Below are positions 12,426 through 21,100 of a stretch of DNA of 64,000 bases, one piece after another. Origin of the DNA: Gorsachius magnificus (Eukaryota; Chordata; Aves; Pelecaniformes; Ardeidae); contig CM067081.1 in NCBI GenBank assembly GCA_034008185.1, positions 108,199,265 to 108,263,264 of the forward strand, given 5' to 3'. Each line of letters starts with the position of its first letter. Position 1 is the stretch's first letter. Made by a program: the position numbers and the translations under genes. The notes below the pieces were generated by a model. That model did not search any database. It was not told the DNA's origin and saw only the letters and a list, made by a program, of their open reading frames with translations.

Positions 12426-15400
12426 TTACCTGAGGCAGGAGAAACCCAGACTGTTTTCCCCAGCATAATTTTTTACATGCACTATCGGGACTTTATCCCC
12501 TTCTACAGTACGTAAGAGGTTTGATTGGGCAGGGCCAGCTCGGTTGGCAGATCCTCTAGTGTTGACTAACCAGGTAGCTTTTGCTAAATGTGTATCCCAA
12601 TGTTTGAATGTTCCACCACCCATTGCTTTCAGTGTAGTTTTTAACAGTCCATTGTATCGTTCAATTTTCCCAGAGGCTGGTGCATGATAGGGGATGTGAT
12701 AGACCCACTCAATGCCATGCTCTTTGGCCCATTTGTCTATGAGGCTGTTTCGGAAATGAGTTCCGTTGTCTGACTCAATTCTTTCTGGAGTGCCATGTCA
12801 CCACAGGACTTGTTTTTCAAGGCCTAGGATAGTGTTCCGGGCAGTGGCATGGGGCACAGGGTATGTTTCCAGCCATCCAGTGGTCGCTTCCACCATGGTG
12901 AGCACATAGCGCTTGCCATGGCGGGTTTGTGGAAGTGTGATATAATCAATCTGCCAGGCCTCTCCATATTTGTATTTCAGCCACCGTCCTCCATACCAGA
13001 GAGGCTTTAACCGCTTGGCTTGTTTGATTGCAGCACATGTTTCACATTCATGGATAACCTGTGCAATAGCGTCCATAGTTAAGTCCACCCCTCGATCACG
13101 AGCCCATCTATATGTTGCATCTCTTCCTTGATGGCCTGAAGTGTCATGGGCCCACCGAGCTAGAAACAATTCACCCTTATGTTGCCAGTCCAGATCCACC
13201 TGAGCCACTTCAATCTTAGCAGCCTGGTCTGCCTGCTGGTTGTTTTGATGTTCTTCAGAGGCCCGACTCTTGGGTACATGAGCATCTACATGACGTACCT
13301 TTACAACCAGGTTCTCCGCCCGGGAAGCAATATCTTGCCACAATGCGGCAGCCCAGATGGGTTTGCCCCTGCGCTGCCAGTTGTTCTGTTTCCATTGCTG
13401 CAACCACCCCCACAAAGCATTTGCCACCATCCATGAGTCAGTATAGAGATAGAGCACTGGCCATTTTTCTCTTTCAGCAATATCTAAAGCCAGCTGGATG
13501 GCTTTCACCTCTGCAAATTGACTTGATTCACCTTTTCCTTCAGCAGTCTCTGCGACTTGTCTTGTAGGACTCCATACAGCAGCCTTCCACCTTCGATGCT
13601 TTCCCACAAGACAACAGGATCCATCAGTGAACAGGGCATATTGCTTCTCGTTTTCTGGCAATTTATTGTACAGTGGGGCTTCTTCAGCACGCACCACCTC
13701 CTCCTCTGGTGATACTCCAAAATCTTTGCCTTCTGGCCAGTCCGTGATCACTTCCAAGATTCCTGGGCGACTGAGGTTTCCTATTCGAGCCCGTTGTGTA
13801 ATCAGTGCGACCCACTTACTCCACGTAGCATCAGTTGCATGATGTGTAGAGGGGACCTTCCCTTTGAACATCCAGCCCAGCACCGGCAGTCGGGGTGCCA
13901 GGAGGAGCTGTGCTTCAGTACCAATCACTTCTGAAGCAGCTCGAATCCCTTCATATGCTGCTAATATCTCTTTTTCAGTTGGAGTATAGTTGGCTTCAGA
14001 TCCTCTGTATCCCCGACTCCAAAAGCCTAGGGGTCGGCCTCGAGTCTCCCCTGGTGCTTTCTGCCAAAGGCTCCAGGTAGGGCCGTTCTCTCCGGCTGCG
14101 GTGTAGAGCACATTCTTTACATCTTGCCCTGCCCGGACCGGCCCAAGGGCTACTGCATGCACTATCTCCCGTTTAATTTGTTCAAAGGCTTGTCGTTGTT
14201 CAGGGCCCCATTTGAAATCGTTCTTCTTCCGGGTCACTTGGTAGAGAGGGCTTACAATCTGGCTGTAATTTGGAATATGCATTCTCCAAAAACCCACAAT
14301 GCCCAAGAAAGCTTGTGTTTCCTTTTTGCTAGTTGGTGGAGACATGGCTGTTATTTTGTTGATCACATCCATTGGAATCTGACGACGTCCATCTTGCCAT
14401 TTGATTCCTAAAAACTGGATCTCCTGTGCAGGTCCTTTGACCTTACTTTGTTTTATGGCAAAACCGGCCTTCAGAAGGATTTGGACTATTTTCTTCCCTT
14501 TCTCAAAAACTTCTTCTGCTGTATTGCCCCACACAATGATGTCATCAATATATTGCAGGTGTTCTGGAGCCTTACCCTGTTCCAGTGCTGTCTGGATCAG
14601 TCCATGGCAAATGGTAGGGCTGTGTTTCCACCCCTGGGGCAGTCGATTCCAGGTGTACTGGATGCCCCTCCAAGTGAAAGCAAACTGTGGCCTGCACTCT
14701 GCTGCCAAAGGGATTGAAAAGAAAGCATTTGCAATATCAATTGTGGCATACCACTTGGCTGCCTTTGACTCCAGTTCGTATTGAAGTTCTAACATGTCCG
14801 GCATGGCAGCACTCAGCGGTGGCGTAACTTCATTCAGGCCACGATAGTCTACTGTCAGTCTCCACTCTCCATCAGACTTTCTCACTGGCCATATGGGACT
14901 GTTAAAGGGTGAGCGAGTCTTGCTGATCACTCCTTGGCTCTCCAGTCGACGAATCAACTTATGGATGGGAATCAGGGAGTCTCGGTTGGTGCGATATTGC
15001 TGCCTGTGCACTGTTGTGGTGGCAATCGGCACTTGTTGTTCTTCAACACTCAGCAACCCCACAACCGAAGGGTCCTTTGAGAGACCAGGCAAGGTAGACA
15101 GCTGCTTAATTTCTTCTGCCTCCAATGCAGCTATACCAAAAGCCCAACGGTACCCTTTTGGGTCCTTGAAATACCCTCTCCTGAGGTAGTCTATGCCCAG
15201 GATGCACGGAGCATCTGGGCCAGTCACAATGCGGTGCTTTTGCCACTCGTTCCCGGTTAGGCTCACTTCGGCCTCCAATACAGTCAGCTTTTGAGATCCC
15301 CCTGTCACTCCAGAAATACAAATGGATTCTGCCCCTATATGGCTTGATGGCATTAGAGTACACTGTGCACCGGTGTCTACTAGAGCTCTATACTTCTGTG

Positions 15401-15485
15401 GGTCTGACGTGCCAGGCCATCGAATCCACACAGTCCAGTAGACCCGGTTGTCCCTTTCCTCCACCTGGCTGGAGGCAGGGCCCCT
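12426..15485 (-). pseudogene. pol: ERV pro-pol: protease, reverse transcriptase, RNase H, integrase; one premature stop
   Basis: This frame would supply the enzymes of the provirus and lies in the same frame as gag, separated only by the UAG at 15486-15488. No ATG serves as a start; the first start-like codon is GTG at 15464, which fits expression as a Gag-Pol fusion. Counting from that GTG: aspartic protease with VDTGA at 29-33; RT with TIDIANAFF near 241 and YIDD at 305-308; RNase H acidic residues D614, E652, D676 and D746; integrase zinc-binding pair H773/H778 with C807/C810, then first catalytic Asp at 840. An in-frame TGA at 12798-12800 ends the protein between the first and second catalytic Asp. 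The frame stays open downstream to TAA at 12426 and shows the second Asp (SDNGTHF) and the Glu (GKIERYN). As it stands the product lacks a complete integrase core. Motifs around LPQG and the connection domain resemble ERV-L. Confidence 0.93.
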
Positions 15486-15488
15486 CTA
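15458..15488 (-). promoter_or_regulatory. Candidate gag-pol stop-codon readthrough signal: UAG plus hairpin
   Basis: Gag ends in TAG (15486-15488). A 10-nt spacer (AGGGGCCCTG) leads to a 6-bp stem, CCTCCA pairing with TGGAGG, around the loop GCCAGG. Pol continues in the same frame. Gammaretroviruses express Pol by reading through a UAG followed by a spacer of about 8 nt and a pseudoknot. The loop here could pair with CCTGGC at 15411-15416, which would make a long-range pseudoknot. The stop and hairpin are seen directly; the readthrough role and the tertiary pairing are inferred. Confidence 0.6.
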
Positions 15489-17411
15489 ATTCTGATCACT
15501 GTTGCTCATGGTTTGTGTATATGAGTCAGAAGTTCCTTCATCACAATCAGAATTAAGATCAGCTCTTCTATTCTGTCTGAAAAAATGACGATCTACCCCG
15601 TCTTTGGAAATTGGAGCGACAAGTTTCTTGGAAGAGCCCCCTTTTGTGCTTGTTTTTCTTTGCAACTCGTGTACTCGTGCCTCTAGGGTCGAGGTATGTT
15701 TTCCATCCCATTTCCTCATGTCCTCTCCATGGTCACGCAGGTAAAACCATAGAGTGCCCCGTGGTGTGTACCCTCGATATTCTTTTCCTTGAGCAGAAGG
15801 GCGCTTACTTCTGATGGCTGAGATACTGGTCTGTACAGGAGAGGTGTAGGGTATACGCTTTTCGAGTCGTTCAACCTTTTGGGACAGTTTATCCACAGCA
15901 GAGACGAGGGAAGAAGAGATACTTTCTTCGTATTCCCGGAGCTGGCTAGCCATTTCATCCACTGTTGGTCCCCGTCCAGCTTCCCAGTTCATTATTGCCC
16001 ATGTGTTGGCATATGATGTTGGTGCGCTCCGTAACAACTTCCGCCACATGGGTCGTGTGCACTGGACGCTATCTGGATCTTTAGGCAACTGGTCATTGTC
16101 CAGGTCACTATAAATCACTTCCAGAACAGCCAATTCCCTCAGGTACTGGATGCCTTTCTCCACGGTGGTCCATTTGCCTGGGCGATGTATGACATCTTCC
16201 TTGAAGGGATATCTTTCCTTCATGGCTGACAGTAGTCGCCTCCAGAGGCTGAGGACTTGTGTCCCTTTTCCAATCGCTTTGTCAATGCCGCCTTCCCTAG
16301 AAAGGGATCCCAGCTGTTTGGCTTCCTTACCCTCCAGTTCCAGGCTACTGGCCCCATTATCCCAGCATCGGAGCAACCAGGTGACAAGATGCTCTCCTGC
16401 ACGACGGCTGAAATCTTTTCTCATATCTCGCAGCTCACCCAAGGATAGAGACCGTGTAGTTTCTGTCTCATTTATGAGCTCTTCCTCTTCCTCCTCCTTT
16501 TGTGATGGCCCTGATTCATCCTCCCTTTCTAAACGAGTTGACTTTCGCTTCCAAGATTTCTTCTTGTGTATGGGGGCAACTGATACCGGCACAGGTTCGC
16601 TCCCTGCTTCAGCTGCAATGCCTGTTGCTGGGGTTTGAGTAGCTGCAGTGCAGGTTGCAGGGGTTGGAGTAGCAGCGGTGCCTGTGGCTACGGCTGGAGG
16701 AGCTACAGTGGGTGTCACTGGGGTTGGAGTAGCTGCAGTGCCTACGTCCACAGCTGGAGTAGTTACAGCGGGTGTTGCAGGGGCTGGAGTACCAGCAGTG
16801 CCTGTGCCCACAGCTGGAGTAGCTACAGTGGGTGTCGCAGGGGTTGGAGTAGCTGCAGTGCCTGTGTCTGCAGTTGGAGTAGCTACAGTGGGTGTCACAG
16901 GGGTTGGAGTAGCTGCAGGGCCTGCTGCAGGAATCAATCTTTGGATGGTATATAATTTACGTAGGAGTCTAACCCTGAGTAAAAGCTGAACTATATTCAG
17001 GAGACCTAGCAACAGGGCCATGCTAGTTGGAACATCCCAAGGATATTCAACATTCTCAAGAACTGTTTTAATTAGCTCAGAGAAGAAGGGGAAGATGGAG
17101 TAAGGTGACTCCCCCACAGGCTGGCTCTCCGAGGATAAAAAGTAAAATGTGTAATTATTCATAATTCCCAATAGATGGTTCCCAAAATACAGAGGTGACA
17201 GCAATACTGAGTAAAAATATGAGCTTAATCTGATGATCAATAGTTTTATCATAGCATAAGCCAGTATTACACAGTACAGCAGAACAGTAGCTTTAATCCA
17301 CTTGCGAAAAGTGACAACCAGCAGCACAGGGAGTGCATACAGCAGGTAAGGTGATATATAAAAGAACTCCATGAACAAGGACAGCAACTCTGAGAGCAAA
17401 TAAAACAACAT
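15486..17411 (-). CDS. gag: ERV Gag polyprotein with hydrophobic N-terminus and 20-residue repeats
   Basis: The frame is open for 641 codons from ATG at 17411, 118 nt after the 5' LTR, so it is the first gene of the transcript. Order of regions: residues 1-70 are strongly hydrophobic, with likely membrane segments at about 20-35 and 41-62; another lies at about 129-148 (TSMALLLGLLNIVQLLLRV). Five 20-residue A/T/P/V repeats follow at 166-265, a basic patch at 283-293 (KKKSWKRKSTR), an acidic patch at 295-311, and a helical, capsid-like region at about 325-500 (LRCWDNGASSLELEG, PGKWTTVEKGIQYLRELAV). A likely coiled coil lies at 490-520. I see no CCHC zinc knuckle. The C-terminal two thirds match a degraded copy at 52460-53600, so this is a family gene. 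Position and capsid-like region say Gag; the membrane-like N-terminus is unusual for one. How it reaches or binds membranes is not known. Confidence 0.85.
   Translation of the reverse strand: MLFYLLSELLSLFMEFFYISPYLLYALPVLLVVTFRKWIKATVLLYCVILAYAMIKLLIIRLSSYFYSVLLSPLYFGNHLLGIMNNYTFYFLSSESQPVGESPYSIFPFFSELIKTVLENVEYPWDVPTSMALLLGLLNIVQLLLRVRLLRKLYTIQRLIPAAGPAATPTPVTPTVATPTADTGTAATPTPATPTVATPAVGTGTAGTPAPATPAVTTPAVDVGTAATPTPVTPTVAPPAVATGTAATPTPATCTAATQTPATGIAAEAGSEPVPVSVAPIHKKKSWKRKSTRLEREDESGPSQKEEEEEELINETETTRSLSLGELRDMRKDFSRRAGEHLVTWLLRCWDNGASSLELEGKEAKQLGSLSREGGIDKAIGKGTQVLSLWRRLLSAMKERYPFKEDVIHRPGKWTTVEKGIQYLRELAVLEVIYSDLDNDQLPKDPDSVQCTRPMWRKLLRSAPTSYANTWAIMNWEAGRGPTVDEMASQLREYEESISSSLVSAVDKLSQKVERLEKRIPYTSPVQTSISAIRSKRPSAQGKEYRGYTPRGTLWFYLRDHGEDMRKWDGKHTSTLEARVHELQRKTSTKGGSSKKLVAPISKDGVDRHFFRQNRRADLNSDCDEGTSDSYTQTMSNSDQN
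16617..16916 (-). repeat. Minisatellite inside gag: five 60-bp units
   Basis: Five units of exactly 60 bp encode five 20-residue blocks, each close to AATPTPATPTVATP plus six more residues. The period is a multiple of three, so changes in copy number keep the frame. The blocks differ at several positions, so they are not a very recent expansion. The degraded gag at 53470-54165 has a shorter version (about two partial blocks), so copy number varies within the family. Confidence 0.9.
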
Positions 17412-17502
17412 TGCGATCAGCGACTATTAGACTAATATAACGAATGCTTATCACAAATGCGTTTTAAAAATGTTCAGATCTGTCGTTATCTCAACCCTTG
17501 AG

Positions 17503-17520
17503 GCCCCACGTTGGGCGCCA
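17503..17520 (-). promoter_or_regulatory. Primer-binding site, tRNA-Lys type
   Basis: The sense strand reads TGGCGCCCAACGTGGGGC, complementary to the 3' end of a lysine tRNA including CCA (the Lys-1,2 type known from betaretroviruses and lentiviruses). It begins 9 nt after the end of the 5' LTR, longer than the usual 1-3 nt gap. Reverse transcription of the element would start here. The remaining leader to the gag ATG (17412-17502) is short and has no other feature I can name. Confidence 0.9.
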
Positions 17521-17529
17521 AAATAGGAC

Positions 17530-18168
17530 TGTCGTGGTTTAACCCGGCTGGCAACTAAGCACCACGCAGCCGACTCGCTCACTCCCCCCCCTCCCTCAGT
17601 GGGATGGGGGAGAGAATCGAAGAAAAGAAAAAAAAGTAAGACCCGTGGGTTGAGATAGAGACAGTTTAATAAGAGAGAAGAATAACAATAATAATAATAA
17701 TAATAGTGGTAAGAAAATATACAGAATATATAAAACAAGTGATGCACAATGCAATTGCTCACCACCCGCTGACCGATGCCCAGCCCGTCCCGAGCAGCGA
17801 TCACTCCCCCCGAGCCGCGATCACACAGCCCGAGCTGCGACCACTCTGCCCGCGACCGACCGACCGACCCGACCGACCCGACCGACCCGACCGACCCGAC
17901 TGACTAACCCCCCCCCCCGAGCATGACGTTATGTGGTATGGAATAGCTCTTTGGACAGTTTGGGTCCTAGCTGTGCTGTACTCCCAGCTTGTTATGCCCC
18001 TGGCCGAGCAGGAGAAGCTCAAAAAGTCCTTGAGCAGTCTGAGCACTACTTGGCAACAACTAAAAACATCAGCGTGTTATCAACATTCTTCTAGCACTGA
18101 ATCCAAAGCACAGCACTATGCTAGCTTCTGTGAAGAAAATTAACTCTATCCCAGCCAAAACCAGGACA
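17530..18168 (-). repeat. 5' LTR of the ERV (639 bp), promoter copy
   Basis: Sense termini TGTCCTGG and CCACGACA, with the duplication GTAAC outside at 18169. A CRE-like TGACGT lies on the plus strand at 17924-17929. A CpG-rich tandem block follows in sense at 17791-17918. An AT-rich TATATATT-like motif is near 17727-17734 and ATTAAA at 17665-17670; if that motif is the promoter, the R region would be only about 50 nt. The TATATAAG box of the older solo LTRs is missing at its expected place beside the poly-C run. Two LTR copies 99.7% identical by substitutions point to recent insertion. Confidence 0.95.
17791..17918 (-). repeat. CpG-rich tandem block in the LTR: three 20-bp units, CGACC array, poly-C run
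   Basis: Plus-strand units at 17791-17810, 17811-17830 and 17831-17850 each begin CGAG and share GCGA(T/C)CAC. They are followed by a CGACC-based array (about 17851-17905) and 11 Cs at 17908-17918. On the sense strand the array reads GGG separated by 6-nt loops (TCGGTC) at least four times, fitting the usual G-quadruplex pattern. The matching block of the 3' LTR is 11527-11653. Confidence 0.85.
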
Positions 18169-18173
18169 GTAAC
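18169..18173. repeat. Target site duplication, right copy (GTAAC)
   Basis: Matches 11262-11266 exactly and touches the U3 end of the 5' LTR. Confidence 0.95.
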
Positions 18174-21100
18174 TTAACTGAAGACATACTTGAAAACTTG
18201 ATAAGTTTCATGATTCATTCTTCTAACATACACATCAACACAACTTTTCTTTTTGTGTAACTTTTCGTAAAGACCTTCCATTGCACAACTGGAAAGACGA
18301 TATTGATTTATCTTGTACTAATAGCTATAATACAGTTTTGGTAAGAAATGAAGCTTTATGTGTTAAATGTAACACACACATAATGGGTCAGGACGTTGCC
18401 CCTCATCTATGTCCCCTTACATACGTCTGTTCTGCAAAATATACCTGCAGCAGTGATGTCACACCTAAGATATATGCAATGAGCATTTTGAGTTTTGTTT
18501 AATCCATCTACTGCATTATTGCGTGCAGTTCCAAAATATTCTCTCTTGTGCCACATGCTAGTGGGAATGCTATTAATTTTGACTCTTCATAGACCAAGCC
18601 AGCTTGAAGGCAATAAATTATTCATTCTTCTAATGTTTTGGGTTTAAGGTCCCTATAAAAATTGTTATTCTAGAAATAGCAAAGCATTCCTTTAGTGTGT
18701 ATGCATGGGTATTCACATACAGACACATTCACATATTTGTATGCATTTCATAACTGCAAAAAAAAAGATTCTACTATGCTTTCAATTCCCTGTGGAACTG
18801 TCATACTGCATCAACAAGCTTAATATCAACTTATTTGATTGACTTATTGACTTATTCCTGCAGCAGTTCTTTTTTCAACAAGATCTATTTCCTTTCAGAT
18901 TTTTTTTACATTACATTTCAAAAATAGCCTGATGTAGTGAAACAAGTCAGCAGAAACCATTGTTGGAGATGTGACTAAACATATGCAGTATGTACTACTA
19001 TATACACACACACACATATATAAGAATTTTCATATAATTCTTACACAGTTTTACTGGAAAGAAATCACTGCTTATGACAGAATTGATATGTCATGTGAAG
19101 GATGAACAGAGGTATATGATCTGACATCTACAACATTACAACAAAAAAGTCGATGACTTCCTTTTAAACTCATCTTGAATACTATTAATCTTCCAAAGAA
19201 ATTATATTCTTACAAATGTAATTTCAGTTCTGTACTCTAACTTATTTGCAAGCCTTACTGACGTCACTGAATTTTCTCATATACCTGGGTCACAAATCCT
19301 GGTAAGAAAAACATAGGCTCAAATTTCAATGTCTGTTTTGTTTGTTTGTTTGTGGTTCTTTTTTTTAAGCACTCTTCAAGCTTTCTGTCATCACTAATAT
19401 TCTTACCAGTATTGTAACTGATTTCCAGCTAATTTTTCTTTTTGTGTATTTCAGACACACCCCATCAGCTTGTTCCTTTGAAGCTTGATAAACCTTTCCT
19501 TGTGCCAAACTGTTAGGTCTTTTAAGCTTTATTTTCATACAAAAATAATACCAATATAATTATATGGATATAGCTAACGCACTACAGTTCCTTCAAATTG
19601 GCACAGCTGTTCTGCTATATGTATAAGCCAGTAGAGATGTTTCTTTAGGCACTGCTGTGTGACAAATTCTATAAATTATCTTGTATTATTGGTTTTACAT
19701 GAAAATTAACAGTTTCTGTAGAAAATTGTACCCTTAACCAAAGTAATCACACCAGGATGAAATCTAAGAATAGACAGTTATATTCTTTGGCTCCAATCCT
19801 GCAATAAACAAAGGATCAAGCTCTAAATTTGGTTACACTAAGGACTATATCTGTGAAAATGAAATTACTAGCATCATGGGCAAAAGTATTCTTATCAAAG
19901 GGAGTGAATGGGCCCAGCCTTCTGCTATTATGAAATGTAGCCTTTACATAACAGTGTATAGAGAGGTTTAATTTTATACCTCTGTGGTACTAAATGACAG
20001 TGTTTAGCATCTTATTACAGCAAAGATGAACATGATTAATACTTCTTCACAGAGAAAAGACCATGCTAGAATCACACTTCACACTGAGTAATGAGTTCCA
20101 CTTTGACTATGAGGCAGAATTTCCTTATGTGTTATAAGGAAGACTTAGGGGCTTAAACCATGGTTCCACTGAGGTCAGTCAGGGAAGCCTCTTCGCCTCC
20201 CATGGGGCCAAGATTCTGCCCAATGTTTCTGTTTAATAACATCGCAGAAGGACTTCATAACCAACTGGCATTTGTTGTTAGATATTTATCTATACAATGA
20301 AGAGACATTTTTGCTGTGCAATGTTTTAAGATGGGAAGAAGTTATCTTTTAAAAAATCTTTAATTCCTGTAATATTAAGATGTCAATACAGACTGTGGTT
20401 AGTTTTCACATTTATTAGATTAATTTATAATGCTAATAAATTTTTTCATTCATTTCAGAAAAATAAATGGTTTATAATACAATCTCTAAAGCAACTAGAG
20501 TACTTGGAAGAATTACTCTTTGGTTATATTTACATAAAATAAGTACTAACAATTCTTTTGTGCTCAATTAAGGATACTAGTTACATTATTTTTTTTGCAG
20601 GGCTTTTAAAAATGAATGAATATAAAAAATATCAGAAATTAAGGTTTAAAGAATATCAGTTGACATTGTGAAGTATATTAAAGCATTACATTATATCCCA
20701 CTGCTAAGTTTTACTAGAGAGAGCAGATAAACCTTACAAAAGATATTCATATAGCACAGTTGCAAACAGGAACTTAATAGTAAAGAAATATTTGTCTTAG
20801 TGGATTTAATTGCAAGTCATAAACATAATTCATGAGTGGTAAAGAACAATGAAATTTTTTTTTATACCTTTCAAAGATTTTATTTTGTAACTTTTCAAGC
20901 ACCATTAAGAACATAGTAAACTAAAGTAAATCTCAACATATTAGGATTGGAATTAGTTTAAAAGTCAAATTAAAACCCTAAACAATTACAATTCAAATAA
21001 CAACCCAGTTATACTGTGAGTTCACAAATCCCAGAGGCAAAGGTCAGAAGGATTTTGATCCTGTGCCTTTTAGTGGAAACAATTTTCAGTGAAGCTGTGA

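Larger units (their letters stand above)
11267..18168 (-). mobile_element. Nearly intact endogenous retrovirus, ERV-L-like, two LTRs, gag and pol, no env
   Basis: The 6.9-kb provirus lies on the minus strand. In sense order: 5' LTR (17530-18168), primer-binding site (17503-17520), gag (15486-17411), UAG and in-frame pro-pol (to 12426), about 510 bp non-coding, polypurine tract (11903-11913), 3' LTR (11267-11902). It is flanked by GTAAC duplications. The RT and connection region resembles class III (ERV-L) elements, and the 5-bp duplication and lack of env fit that. The primer-binding site is Lys-type, whereas mammalian ERV-L was named for Leu. I see no dUTPase after integrase. The only coding lesion I found is one in-frame TGA inside integrase. 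The LTRs differ by two substitutions and three 1-bp indels, so insertion is recent. The name of the family in repeat databases is not something I can confirm. Confidence 0.93.

Noticed and set aside
12798..15464. Reading pol as a free gene with its own start
   Set aside because: The start is GTG with no ATG context, and the frame continues upstream to the gag UAG, so fusion expression is more likely.
16635..16989. Plus-strand frames of 106 and 113 codons with glycine/serine or valine/alanine repeats
   Set aside because: They are antisense shadows of the gag minisatellite; a 60-bp period keeps all frames open.
17503..17520. Plus strand resembles the 3' end of a tRNA-Lys including CCA
   Set aside because: Only 18 nt match, with no cloverleaf upstream; it is the primer-binding site read from the other strand.
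17791..17905. Evenly spaced 20-bp units as a CRISPR-like array
   Set aside because: Units are contiguous with no spacers, lie inside an LTR of a vertebrate genome, and occur in both LTR copies.
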